A stretch of DNA of 64,000 bases, taken from NCBI GenBank assembly GCA_940671915.1, contig CALNVZ010000174.1:3158800-3222799 (forward strand). Direction: 5' to 3'. Source of the stretch: Paracentrotus lividus (taxonomy: Eukaryota > Echinodermata > Echinoidea > Camarodonta > Echinidae). This document shows, in pieces, positions 40,719-52,852 of the stretch (the first letter of the stretch is position 1; the number at the start of each line of letters is the position of its first letter). The notes beneath the pieces are model-generated. The model did not search any database, had not been told where the DNA came from, and saw only the letters and a program-made list of their open reading frames with translations. A program made the translations under genes and the position numbers.

Positions 40719-41219
40719 TTAATGTGACTCCATAAGGAGGACTACCTTTTGGATCGGCCTCCAAAGCTCTGTTGGCTTCTTCAAGGGCCGTCCTTTCTTA
40801 TCGAGTTCCTTGTTTCCTACCAGAACACGGACCTTTCTGACGAGGCCGTCTGATCCAGCCGATGCCTCAACAACAACGGCAAGTGGCCACCGCATTCGCG
40901 GCTCATCACCATCCACCAATAGGACAATGTCCCCAACAGTCAAGTTTCTTCTAGGTTTGGTCCACTTCTTGCGTTCTTGCAAGGAAAGGAGATATTCCTT
41001 GCGCCAACGGGACCAGAACTGCTCTACTAGAAACTGGACTCTTCTCCATGCCTTTCTGGCGTACAAGTCAGTTCTTTGAAACTCTCCTGGCGGAGGAGGT
41101 GGGACAGTCCCTTTCATCGTAAGTAGATGATTTGGTGTCAATGGTTCTTCTGCACTAGGATCGTTCAGGTTTGTCAATGTTAGGGCCGGGGCGACTGTTG
41201 ACAATAGCCATTGCTTCAT
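40719..41219 (-). pseudogene. BEL pol C-terminus (DUF5641-like)
   Basis: This frame continues pol after a frameshift near 41190. It has the marker sequence LTPNHLL and a W-R-R-V-Q-F-L-V-E-Q-F-W helix, then GDIVLLVD, as in the conserved segment after the integrase core of BEL/Pao elements. Proper stop at 40719. Confidence 0.85.
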
Positions 41220-43425
41220 AGAAGAGTGTACGCAAAGCAGAGTCGGTGAGTCTTCCTGAACTCAGATCCACTGTGGCCTTTAGGACACTTCTCACAGTCC
41301 GAATTTGCCGCTCCAAAACCCCACCAGCGTGACTCGATTTGGGAGTATTAAACACAAACTCGCAATGCTGATCAGCAAGATATCTTTCAATCTTTTCCGC
41401 TGACATCTCTTTGGCAGCAGAGATGAACTCATTCTTCGCACCTATGAAGTTGCTTCCCTGATCACATCTTATTTGCCGAACTGCTCCCCTTATGGCAATG
41501 AAGGAACGCAATGCGTTGATGAAGGCATCAGTTGACATGTCATCAAGCATTTCGATATGAATGCCCCGAGAGCAGAAGCATGTGAGAAGCAGGCCGTAGC
41601 GTTTTACCTCTGATCGACCCCTTTTAATAGGGAATGGTCCAAAGCAATCCATCCCTAAGTAGGAAAAGGGCGCAGATGGTTGTGTCCGGTCGTTCGGAAG
41701 ATTTGCCATTTTTTGCTCCTCTTCCGGTCTACGGAGGCGTCTGCATACTATGCAGTTTCGCACAAGTTCCGCAACCAGTCTGGATCCCTTTATGATCCAG
41801 AAACCATTTGCTCGGATTTCGTTCTGGGTGATCCCTCTTCCTTGGTGACGAATCTTGACATGGAAATGTCTAATGATAGCTTTAGTGACTGGGCTATCCT
41901 TAGGCAGGATGACAGGATTAGAAACCTTACCAAGCCTCCCACCTACTCGGAGGGTGCCCTCTTTATCGAGATAAGGATCGAGGTTCCCGATGTTGCTGGA
42001 GTCCTTTACTGTCTTGGTCTCTGCTAAGCTACGTAGCTCCTCTGCAAAGGCCTCTTTCTGTACCATCTGAATGATGTGTCGTTCTGCCTCTTGTCTCATG
42101 TCAACGACTGAGGAGTTCTTTGAGCCCTTGGCTTTCTGGGCAACCACTTTAAGTCGACACAACACTCTGACCATCACAGACCATTGAGAGATCCTAGCGA
42201 GACGACGCAGTAAGTTCTGTTGCCCAGCATTGACATTGGTTGCCAATGCTGTCACTTTAACCTCAGGATCTCCATGCTTCAATTGAGCAGGTACATCATC
42301 TCTGAAGCTAAGTTCCTTCTCCCACAGGAAGTCTGGTCCTCTCAACCATTGAGTGGAATTCAGTAATTCTGCTGGTGTCATCCCTCTTGAAGCATGATCA
42401 GCAGGGTTTTCGTCTGTAGGAACATAGTGCCATTGCTCTTGAAGAGTTCTCTCCCTGATGAGTTGCACTCTATTGGCCACAAAGGTATGGAACCGTCGAG
42501 CCTCGTTGTTGATGTACCCTAGAACTACTCGAGAATCGGTCCAAAAGAATTCATGAACTTCTTGAAGCTCCAGTTCATCTTTCAGCATTGAGCTGACTTT
42601 TGCCGACACCACTGCGGCTGTTAGCTCCAGCCTAGGTATGGTGACTACCTTGGTTGGCGCCACTCTGGCCTTGGCATAGATCAGGCAGCAATGCACTTCT
42701 CCTTCTTTGTTCACAAGTCGCACATATGAACACTGACCATAGCCTGAAGTGCTTGCGTCTGAGAAGTGATGAAGTTGGACAATAGATGCTGGACCGAATC
42801 CAGAGGGGTGATGATATCTAGGTATCAGTAGTTTCTCTAGTTTCGGAAGCTCTACAAGCCAGCTGTCCCATGCAGGCTGTAAAGTCTCTGAGATTGGGTC
42901 ATCCCATCCGATTCCACTGCGGCACATCTCTTGTAGTATCTGTTTCCCTTTCAGCACTACAGGAGCCACAAAACCAAGTGGGTCATACAGGGAGGCCACA
43001 GTCGATAGGATACCTCGTCTTGTGCTTGGCTGATCCTTGAGAGATATCTTGAAACAGAGGTGATCACTTCCAATGTTCCACCAGATTCCCAGAGCCCGTT
43101 CAAAAGAATCCTCAAAACTGAGGTCTTGGCCAGAAATCCCACTGGCACGTTCAGATTCAGGGATACTCTCAATGACCTTCTTGCTGTTAGATACAAACTT
43201 GTGTAGGCGAATGCCTCCCTTCTTGCAGAGGCTAATGGCTTCTCTTGCCAGACAGATAGCATCCTCTGATTCTGGAACGCTAGTTATGCCATCATCCACG
43301 TAGAAGTTTCTGCTCATGAAACTAGCAGCTAAGGGAAATTCTTCCTTGTGGGCCTTCGCGAGATACTTCAAGCCGTAGTTTGCACAGCCAGGTGAAGATG
43401 CAGCACCAAAGAGATGCACTTTCAT
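41155..43425 (-). pseudogene. BEL pol: RT palm, RNase H, integrase
   Basis: 756 residues open. The RT catalytic motif YVDD is at about residues 42-45 (43291-43302). The RNase H-like region shows FSDAS, RLELTAAV and WTDSRVVLGYI. The integrase has an HHCC zinc finger (ending NCIVCRRL) and DDE-core marks (YLGMDCFGPF, IRCDQGSNFIGA, AGGVLERQIRTV). The frame is lost at both ends, near 43440 and 41190, by one-base shifts. The start Met given by the open frame is internal to RT. Confidence 0.93.
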
Positions 43426-44762
43426 CCGAAAGTCAACTGGCTTGGTCTTTGTTTCAGCTCCCTCCCACCATAGAAAGCGGAGGAAGTCTTGATGGCTTTC
43501 AGTGACACGAACTGAAAGAACATATTTTCAATGTCGCACATCAGTGCCACCTCGTGAAGTCGAAATCGCAGCAGCACCCCTATCAATGAATTTGTGAGGT
43601 CTGGACCTTTGAGGAGGTGATCATTTAGGCAAGTGCCACCGAACCTTGCCGCGCAATCAAATACTACCCTCAGCTTTTTCTTCTGAGGGTGATAGACGCC
43701 ATGATGAGGGATATAATTTGTTTTCCCCTGTTGGCCATTATCATCATCGGCACGCTCGGCGTAGCCTCTCTCAATGATTTCCGTCATGAAGCTCTTATAC
43801 TGGGCCTTGTACTCTTCATCACGTTCCATCTTCTTCAAGAGATGACGCAGCCTTACTTCCGCAAGACGCCTGTTATTGGGCATCTCTGGAACTTTCTTAA
43901 AAGGCAGTGGCATCTCCAGATGTCCATCCTCACTCTGGGAAATTCCTTCCCCTAGACGGTTGATGAACTCTACATCCTCTTGCGAAACAGATGTGTCGCT
44001 GTTCGATTCACATTTGAAGTCCGGCTCCAGAGCTCTCAACACGTCTTTAGGAGATATCCCTGGCAGCTCGCGAGTGGCCACTCTTCCGCAATGACTTATG
44101 TCGCCTTCTGGGTTGGATACACCTATGATGCTCCATCCCAAATCCGTTTGAATGGCATAAGGCTCTGCGTCTGTTCCTGTGACCACATTCCTTGGTACCA
44201 ACGCTCTGGGGCAGTTGTACCCTATCAGTAGCCCAACGTCACACCCTTGTAGAGCCGACATTTCTTGTGCTACTCCTTGAAGATGCGGCCACTTGTCGGC
44301 CGTATCCCTTGTTGGAATGTGGTCTCTGTCTGCTGGGATAAAACTGCGAGTGTAACTCTTTGCAATTTTTAGTCTTGTCGGAGCTGTCATTCCTCTTACT
44401 GCAAGGTTTGAGACTGATTCGCAGAGAATCGTAGAGGATGAAGTCATCGTTGAAAGTTGTAGCTGCACAGGTTGTCTCTGTGCTCCAAGAGCCTCAGCCA
44501 AGTCTTCCAGAATAAATGAGGCATCGCTTTGTGTATCTAACAAAGCATATGTCAATATTTCTTTAGAAGGACATTGCTCTGAAGACACCCACACTGGAAC
44601 AATCATGGATGTACTCCTTGACTTTCCAAAGTGGAGCTTGTGCGATGTGATGGACGCACGATCCATTCCATCCGTTCCTCCTTGGCTAGGAGACTGACTT
44701 GTGACCTCAACACGATATTCGATATTCGTGAAGTAAAGACGGATGTCGCTTGCTGCACACAT
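43422..44762 (-). pseudogene. BEL pol: aspartic protease and RT fingers
   Basis: 446 residues. The protease active site reads LLDTQSDASF (about residues 74-83), a variant of the D-T/S-G triad usual for this clade. It continues into RT fingers (LRVVFDCAARFGGTCLNDHL) and the first catalytic Asp in MCDIENMFFQF. A frameshift near 43440 separates it from the rest of pol. Confidence 0.9.
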
Positions 44763-44820
44763 CGCACTGGAGTCTCTTTTTGCATTCTTTGCTCATGTGC
44801 CCCTTTTGTAAGCAACCAAA

Positions 44821-46392
44821 TTAAGCAAATTCCACCTTTCTTAATGAAATCTTTCCTTTCGGACAAAGATTTCTCTTTAAACTTGTGGCATTCTCTAGCT
44901 GGTGCTCTGCAGATTGGCACAAAGTGCAAGACCTTGTGCCCTTAGGTTTTGTCCCACCTTTCTGCTTCTGTGCACTTGCACCGCTAGGAGGCCTTTCTTC
45001 CCCTTTAGTTGCCAGGGCGGAAACTCTTTTCAGGCCATCACGCTTGGCCTTTGAGGGCTTAGCGCTTGGCTCTCCAAGGGATTCCTGACCTTTGACAGTT
45101 CCCAAAGAGGAGATTGGGTTGTTTGCAATCTTTGCCTCTTGGGCAACGAATCTTGCAAATTTAGAAAAGGACGGGTAATGTCCTTTTTCTAGATCAGTTG
45201 AAGCTACTCTGTTCCAACTGGTGATCAGCCAGTCGGGTAGCTTTGCAAGTAGCTTCTGGTTTTCTTGGCAGTCATTTAGGACTTGCAGGCCATTAACAAA
45301 CGGCATGGCGTCACAACAGGATTTTAGACAATCTGCAAACTTCTGCAGACCTGCTGGATCTCATGCTGATATTTTAGGCCACTTGTTGAGCCTGTCTCTA
45401 AATGCCTGCTGCACCCTAAACGGGTGACCGTATCGTTCCCTGAGGCTCTTCCACGCACCCTTGTATGCAGACTCTGTTGAACCGTAGAAGAATCCTGCGA
45501 TTGCCTCTCTTGCTGGCCCTGTGACATACTGTCGTAAGTAATACAATTTCTCTGCAGGGGAAATTCTATCACCTATTAATGTGTTGAAACTCCTCTCAAA
45601 TTCTATAAACTCGAGAGGGTTGCCGCTGAAGCTAGGTGCATGGTACAGGGACCGGCAGTCTGTTACGATACATGTTGTCAGCAAGGGCTTGTGCAAATCC
45701 TTGCATATCAAATGCTGAACGCGATTGAGGAGGCAGATGACTGGAAATAACGGATGATGCTGCTGAGCACTCCGATAACGTTTCCATGTCATCAACATAA
45801 GAATGTTGGGATACGGTCTTATCTTGAGAGGACTGTACTTGATGACTAGAATTAAGACTACCATTATCAGGGGGAGTGGTGTGTTTTCAGGAAGCTGACT
45901 TGTTCCAGCTCCTGAAGCCTCACTAAAGGTTGAGCTGAAGACCGACTGCGCATACTCTTGCTTTAAGAGTTCTCTAGCAATTTGCTTGCGGTCTTCAGCA
46001 TCGAAAGGCCCCACCAGCGACCCTAACACCTCTTCCAGAGCATTTATGCCATCTCTAACCATGGCATTTGCTCTGTCCATTCTAGTTGTTACCTCTCTTA
46101 TTGGAGCCTTGTGCTTCCTTAAGACATCGAAAAACCCAACCAATTCCTTCTCTCCTTCCTCAAGTGCCTTAATCTGTTGCTTGATCAATTCTTCTTCTTT
46201 CCCTGTCTTGACCACATTTCGTGCCTTTGTTTTTAGAGTTCCGTAAGTCTTGAAAAACTTTCGCTCTATCTTTGCTTCTTCACTGGCTTGCAGAGCCGAC
46301 ATTTTTGCAGTAGGTTTTCTTTCACGCAATGACTTTTGTTCTTGCAAAGCTGCCATGTTTAAACTATGTTGATAAGGCAAACACGGCGACAA
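44821..46392 (-). pseudogene. BEL gag with in-frame stop and frameshifts
   Basis: A coiled-coil N-terminus is followed by a DUF1759-like segment (CRSLYHAPSFSGNPLEFIEF and on) and CxxC/H zinc-knuckle remnants (CTLCQSAEHQLEN). An in-frame TGA at 45361-45363 separates two blocks in the same frame. Frameshifts near 44895 and 44765 disrupt the zinc-knuckle region before pol. Gag would bind and package the element's RNA. Confidence 0.85.
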
Positions 46393-47133
46393 ACTACTTA
46401 CTAAACCTTAAAGCCCCTACTCGCGCGAACAAATTATACCTGATGAAATGCAATGTCGTCCGATCTGCGAAACCTCGTGTAATGTACACACAAGATTTTC
46501 CTTCCCAGTGAATCTATAAAATTAATGCAAGAAGCACGCAATTGCAGCAACAGATTTCTATAGCATACTTAATGTCAACAATACCTAGAATTGGCAAAAG
46601 GCATTATGATACATTTATCAATTCATAAATATTTGCATACATGTGAACATGGATATAATGCAAAATTAATTTAAAGATCTTTCATGGTATATAAATTAGT
46701 ACACTTACAAAAGTAACTTCAATTGTGTATAATATAATATCATGAATCTTGAAGATCTGATCTTTAAATGTTCTCTCTTTGATTTAATTTATCGTTCTTT
46801 CTTTATATAAATGATTGTTCATTCTTTCCTTACTTGAACTGTTGTTGCTTGAGTAGGTTAGGCCGAGTTGAATGTCTCCGACGTATTGGTGGGAAGCTCA
46901 TAACCGTTCATTATTTTAAACATCAGTTCACTTGAAGATGAGAGTTGAAAACTCACAGTTCCATCGTAATGTTCATTAACATCTAATGAAATTGTCCTGA
47001 TGACTTGTGGTGGTTCCGTCGCAGTTGAGTATATCAGGCTTGTTGAAATTCCCTTGAAGATTGGAACCATGTTGTAGTCGACTCTCCCCATAGCACGTGA
47101 AGTTCATCGTCTATGGCTCTATAGTGTTCTTAC
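46393..47133 (-). other. BEL 5' leader
   Basis: Between the 5' LTR and gag. I do not see a TGG-initial 18-base primer-binding site directly beside the LTR (the first bases read GTAAGAACAC). A 77-codon open frame (46858-47091, minus) lies in it. Confidence 0.6.
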
Positions 47134-48477
47134 TGTGACTGCCCCCGATATGATTTCGAAAGACGAGACGACGATGAAAAAGTAAACGCACACGTTCTCA
47201 ATTACTGGTTCAGCTAAAGATTTTATTATGAAAGTTCCCTTTCATTCCTTCGATGCTTTAGCCAATGCCGTAAGAACTACAAATAAACAAGAATAAACAA
47301 ACAAAAATAACTATATGCAGATATACGTAAACAACAAATATTCTAACTAATAATAAAGATGAATATATCAACATACAAACGAACTGGACTATATCTGTTA
47401 TGCACGAAAACTATCATAAAGATGAATGAATTGGATTAATTACATTTGTTCCAAAACAATAAATATCAACTGTTAAACTATATACCTATTTGTTCTAACA
47501 CTCCGTATAATCATGTCAAACAATGTCTAATATTGAATTAGCAATTAATATCGGAGAGGTTAAATCATTATTGTTCAAAGCAGACATAAGCTAGCTAATT
47601 CACTAATACGTAACATAATGTACTTGGATTGTAAGAAAACGGCATAATATATTTCAGCTATTAAACTATATATGCAACTATATATTCTAGCACAAGATTA
47701 AAGTTTAATCCGACTTAAATTACTAGTGTGAACGAACCATGCATTCATAATACATACACTAAATCACAGAGCCAAAAGAGAAAGTAAATATCCAAAAGAT
47801 TAGTGTGAAAGGGACCGCATACCAAAGTGGACTGGTCAGAGACCTCACACACAGGTAGCAAACAAACCCTCTTTGTTTCCCAAACTAAACTTGCTACTTT
47901 ATGCATGTAGACTAACTACTAGACCCTACTTACACAATTATATCAGTGAAATATATGTACACTTATATTTACAGTACTATTATGGAAATATATTATCCAC
48001 TCAATATCTCACTTCAACACTTCTTATTTGCAATAAGATTAATGCTTTCAAGAAATTAAAGGTCTTTACAAAGAAGAAACATATGAAATCAAGAAACATA
48101 TATAATAGAAAAATATGACTTTGCTTACCACTGTGCCGGTTTCTATCAAAGGCAGACAAATCTTTGGGTTTATAAAACTTCTGCAATACTATTTCTCTTC
48201 CTCATGATCCAGATAATATTATAACAAGAGGAACATATTTTCAATTAAAGCAATGAAGTTAATTCTTAAAGTTGATATTCAGTACTGCTCTGCTCCTTTG
48301 TCTTGGCACGCAAGCATGATGCTTGACGTCTTATCTGCAGTGACTGTACTTATATAATGCCAAGTATAACCCCACCCTTTCACTTTGTACCTTGGAGGAC
48401 TTCCTCCAAACTTTGCAATGTTTACTTTAAAGATGTATGGAAAGCCAAATGGGTTTTAGGTATGGTGTGCCGTTACA
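47134..48477 (-). repeat. 5' LTR of the BEL element
   Basis: 1344 bp, same ends as the left LTR. Most differences are extra single bases, clustered around 47460-47900, which looks more like sequencing noise than age. Confidence 0.92.
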
Positions 48478-49136
48478 TAAATGGTTGTTAACAATTTTAA
48501 GTGCTTTTTATATCCAATATAGAAATAATATCTAGTATTATATTCAATCAAGAAATAAGATTGAGTAAATTGCAAAAGCATTATTTAGCCTACCATAGAG
48601 CTATACAAAGAGACCCTCAGAGACTACGTTGGTAGTTAAAAACGATCTATTAGTCCCAAAATAAGTAATTTTGAATTTATTTATTTTTTAATTACAATGC
48701 ACTATTGATTTCTTTTCGTCAGCAAACAGAAAATTTAGGGAAAACCTCAATCTAGCTCCATTTTCAGCTAGCATACTTTTTTATAGTCTGATTTACGAAA
48801 CTATCAAATTAGCGCATCCGGGGGGTACCCATCTCATGTTCTGACGTGGTCTTATTAATTTCATGATTGACACCTTCTAAATATATGCAGTAAGGAACAT
48901 TGTGCGTTTTAATACTTCAATTTTCGATAATATTGAAAGCTAAACCAAAATGTCTAAATATTGGCGAAACCGTGATTAAAGCTAATACTCGATGACATCA
49001 TCTCCGATAATATCGTTATTACAAGTTGTCTAGCTTGGAAGAGCTTCGTGTAACCGACTTAGTAAGATTGGAGCTAACTACGTGGTTGGCTGATAAAGAT
49101 ATGACTAACTTGTCCTTGGTTTCGTGAAACGCCCCC

Positions 49137-50622
49137 TCGCTCTCGGATTTCATAAGCAAAGTTTTGTCACGTGACCTAATCGGGAAATCCCCGATCGTCC
49201 ATTTCGCACAATGCGGTAGGAGGAAACAAGTAGCATCGGCATCGCCATCGGCATGCAGCCATACCGAGGAAGGATTCGGGCGTTATATCTAGGTATTAGT
49301 TGCACAGATTGAATGCTTTGCAGATTTATAACCATTAATATTTGGCCTTTTGGGGCATTATCGTGATTGAGGAAACCACCAAGCACCATGCACCATTCAC
49401 TTTGTACAGTACAGCATCGCTTCATTCACTGATTCAGTCACACGCACTGCCACTGGTTTCCTGTTTCCACCCCATTCACTTGTGTCATCTGTAGATTTCT
49501 AAAATTCTACGTTCATTTGGGCGAGTGGTTTCCGAAACGAAGATGATTTCTGCATACCAGCTGCCTTCAAAAGTTCATTCATCAGCCGGGCGAAGTGCAC
49601 CAAGTCCACACTCCACAGTGACCAGTGTTGCCACATTAACTCTTCACGTGCCACCCCGCCCCAACCCCTCTGCCGCACTGGTAATCCGTACGTGCCAGGG
49701 TCTATATCCCCCACTGCCAAGTTTCTTTTCCCCTTGTACTTAAAGATGACAGTCAATACTTCCTCATAACTTTTTTTAAAGAACTTTCGACAACAGTGTT
49801 GTACTTAAAATATTTGGCATTCTTATTTGTCTCTAAAGTCACACCAAATTCTGTTTTTAAAAATAAGAGGGCAATTATCTATAAATCTTGCATTGTTCCA
49901 AGGCATGAATTTGTTTTTTTATTGTGTGCGATTGTTTATGCACTAGGTCCTATCAAAATGTAGACAAACACATTAAATTACTCAAAACAAGTTTAATGTA
50001 ACTGTGTAAAGAGGAAATTGGCCAATTAAAAGCCGGATGTGCCCGTAGCAGAATAAAGCGGATTAACCTGTGAGTGTGCAGAGCTCAGAACAATAGAATC
50101 GGCGTAATCTATCAACGTTATTCCGAATGTGCGCAATCGTGCACGAAGCAGGGGAGGGTAGGAGACAAAGCATGGATTGAGCAGTCAATAGTAGTAATGT
50201 ATGGCACCGAACGGTAGGCTACGTATCATGCATCCAGCACGTAAAGAGTTAACGTCACTTACACTTATGCCTGGCGGTCAATTCATTAAGTCCTTGCACT
50301 GGGAAGTACCTTACTGCAGCAGTTTTCTTCCAATGGAAAGTCAATGCAGAAAAGTGTCTTGAGCAGCTCAAGCCAAGTCAAGGTGGCATATCCCAAAAAG
50401 GGTCTAAAAATTCTACTAAACAAAATTCAAAATATCTATGGAAGAATTAAATTGCAATGAGACTATAGACTAGATTATCTCAATTGATTTTGAGGTAGGT
50501 TTAAAGCTGGTTTCACCAATCATTATTATAAAATATTATAGGGAAGTTTCCTCAGCAACCAAGAGGGCGACAGAAAGCCATTTTTCAGTACTGACTGATG
50601 TTGGTTTGCAGCTGTATGTGCA
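49137..50622. other. Intergenic, no gene recognised
   Basis: Open frames of 70-90 codons on both strands overlap each other around 49500-49750 and show no domain or splice context. Nothing else stands out. Confidence 0.5.
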
Positions 50623-50626
50623 TTAA

Positions 50627-51375
50627 CCCTAAAAGGCCTGGGGGGGGGGGCGGATTCCGCGCCCCCCCCCCTCGACGTTTCGCACACGATCTCAAAAAAG
50701 CATAAAGCTTTCGACACACGGTTTCATGACTTTTTTCTTTTAAGTCTCGCGCAACTTTTAAGACCAAATTTGCGACGCCCGGGTATGCGGTTCTAAAGTT
50801 ACGCAACATTTTGTGCATGCTCGTCAGACCGAAAATTGCTCAAAACGTGATTTTGTGTACAAATCCAATATAAATGTATTTCAAGTCAATATTCATAAAT
50901 GTATGATTATTTTTTACTTCTACTGCTTCAAATCAATTAGTTTTTGGTTCTTTGTGGTCGTGATAACGTCGCCGACAATTCTCATAGAAAAAACAATAGA
51001 AAACAAAAAGTCGAAAAACAAAGAAATATATAAGAAATTGAAAAAACAATGAAATACATAAGAAATGAAATTTGATACGGAATTTTTTTAAAATCCATTT
51101 CATCAGAACCTTACAAAGAGTTTATAAATAAAAATTTAGCAGCTTTGGAGCTTTATTTAATGAATTAGAGCAATGTGTAGATTTATGCATAAATTAGCAT
51201 AATTAATTAATACCAAATATTTTTCGGAACTTTGACTATGCAATTTTGGAGATTACGTCCTGGGTGACGTTCGTGGCGATTTTCGTCGCGATCGCGTGAT
51301 CAACAGCCGAGATCTGAGGGGGGGATCCGCCCCCCTCAGTCATAAGGTGACCAAAAAACCCCAGGCCTTTTAGGG
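50627..51375. mobile_element. piggyBac-like non-autonomous element
   Basis: TTAA on both sides (50623-50626, 51376-51379) and ends CCCTAAAAGGCCTGGGG, exactly inverted at the right (CCCCAGGCCTTTTAGGG). G-runs/C-runs follow on both sides. TTAA targets with CCCT-type ends are the piggyBac signature. No transposase. Confidence 0.85.
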
Positions 51376-51379
51376 TTAA

Positions 51380-52775
51380 CGTAGATATACGTCAGCTGTA
51401 CGTTGTAGATAGATCTAAGTTAGGCGTACGGATTTCGAGCAGCTATTATGGAGGTAGGCTAGGGCCACTCATTACCTTGATAAGTTGGTGTTTGCCTTGA
51501 TGCTGGGCATAAAGTATACAATGCCAGTACTAAAGAGTATTGTCAGTGGGTATGCCAATACTTTTTTGTTGTTGTTCCTTAACTAAGTTTAGGATTGACC
51601 TCGTAGACCAAACTGCCATATTTTGGCCTGATGTTTGGGGGAAATTTTGCAACCTGGCTGAAAGATCGTGCATTTTGCTGAAAAATTCAGAAAAAAAAGC
51701 TATAACACGCAAGTCAATGGAAAAATCAGGAGTTACGTGGTATGTGGCTACCGTCAATCGATATTGCTCCTAAACAAAAAATATGCTTCTGAAACTTTTA
51801 TATAGGCTATGTGAGTGAACATGCCGTGTAGTCCTAGATCTATACAATTTATTCCATGATAAAAATTGTTGAGATCACACGTCCCACAAGGTCAACTTCA
51901 CGGTCAAAACTTAGGTCAGAAGGTCAAGGTCACCGAACGTGTACCGATTTTCATAACGATGGCAGATTTGGAAATGCTGATATCCCCCTTTCCGAAAAGG
52001 TTTTTGTGAGGAGTCGATCCAGTATTTCCCAAAATATAGGAGTTTAAAGCCCAACTTGAGTTGTTGTAAGCCAAAAGTAAATTGGAAGTAATTGTATAAA
52101 TATGTCCTCACATTGTTCCATATATGCCTACACGAGATATGTTTATCTTCCAGGCACAATTTCAGGTAAAATTTGAGAGTAAATTGTGGTTATTAACTCC
52201 GCTATCTCGCCAGAACTCCCCACACACTATATTGCACACATACTGTTCAAAATGCTTTGCACGTGGTCACTGCGCGACTGTGAGAGATGACCACGTGGTG
52301 ACGGCCCGACATTTTTTTACTTTATTTGCTCATTACTCAGAAATCAGAGTCATTTCATTTCTATCAGAATCATTTGGCAATTATCATTTATATTCATTTC
52401 CACTAATTCTATTGTGAACTTGTTTTGATTCTGTTGAACATTATTTTTTCATTATGACGCAAGTCAAGTTTATCTTTAAATGTAGGCGACGCCCTTTTTT
52501 GCTGAAAATCTTGAAATTCAGTGGACCATACCTCTTGAACCCCTCACCCAGTTGACCTGAAATCAACATTTGGTGCTGTGGGATGACTCTCAACAAGTAC
52601 ACCAAGTTTCATTAAAATAAAAAATAGTTGGGTTAAACCCATTGGATGATTTGACATGGAATGGCCAGAAAGTAATTCTTCCTCATAGATATACACTTTT
52701 CATTCATCTAGGACTACCTTTCAAGGTCATTCTCGATAGACTGAGTTCCAAACCAAGCAAGACTTATCTGATATC
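51380..52775. other. NLR upstream region
   Basis: No gene supported before the NLR start codon. It contains AGGTCA-rich sequence near 51890-51940 and dispersed-repeat-like sequence around 52485-52680. An in-frame TAG at 52737 precedes the NLR start. The promoter cannot be placed by eye. Confidence 0.45.
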
Positions 52776-52852
52776 ATGGGTGGAGTCTCCCTACCAATGA
52801 TTCTCCTATTGAGATCTGGGGACATAGAAACAAATCCAGGTCCAAACACAAG
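52776..52852 (+). CDS. NLR exon 1: 2A-like ribosome-skipping leader
   Basis: 25 codons plus two bases, ending ACAAG|GTATAT. It encodes a short hydrophobic start (VSLPMILLL) and then RSGDIETNPGP, which matches the 2A consensus D-(V/I)-E-x-N-P-G-P at every position. Skipping would occur between Gly22 and Pro23. The first Met follows an in-frame TAG at 52737; a second Met at 52797 is less likely. The two leftover bases match the acceptor of the Death exon. Confidence 0.9.

Larger units (their letters stand above)
38913..48477 (-). mobile_element. BEL/Pao LTR retrotransposon, complete length, mutated
   Basis: 9.6 kb in minus orientation. Two LTRs, a 5-bp target duplication (TAAAT at 38908-38912 and 48478-48482), and gag, protease, reverse transcriptase, RNase H, integrase and a terminal DUF5641-like segment in BEL/Pao order. 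Several frame breaks make it inactive as assembled. No envelope frame is visible. Confidence 0.92.
38602..49136. mobile_element. Inverted-repeat element split by the BEL insertion
   Basis: The outer 19 bases (GGGGGCGTTTCACGAAACC at 38602-38620 and its exact reverse complement at 49118-49136) frame the BEL element and about 310 + 660 bp of host-element sequence. Inner arm similarity is weaker (CACGAAGC, GACAA). A non-autonomous DNA transposon that served as target is inferred. Confidence 0.6.

Noticed and set aside
49499..49756. Overlapping 72- and 85-codon frames on opposite strands
   Set aside because: No homology recognised, no gene context, and mutually overlapping.
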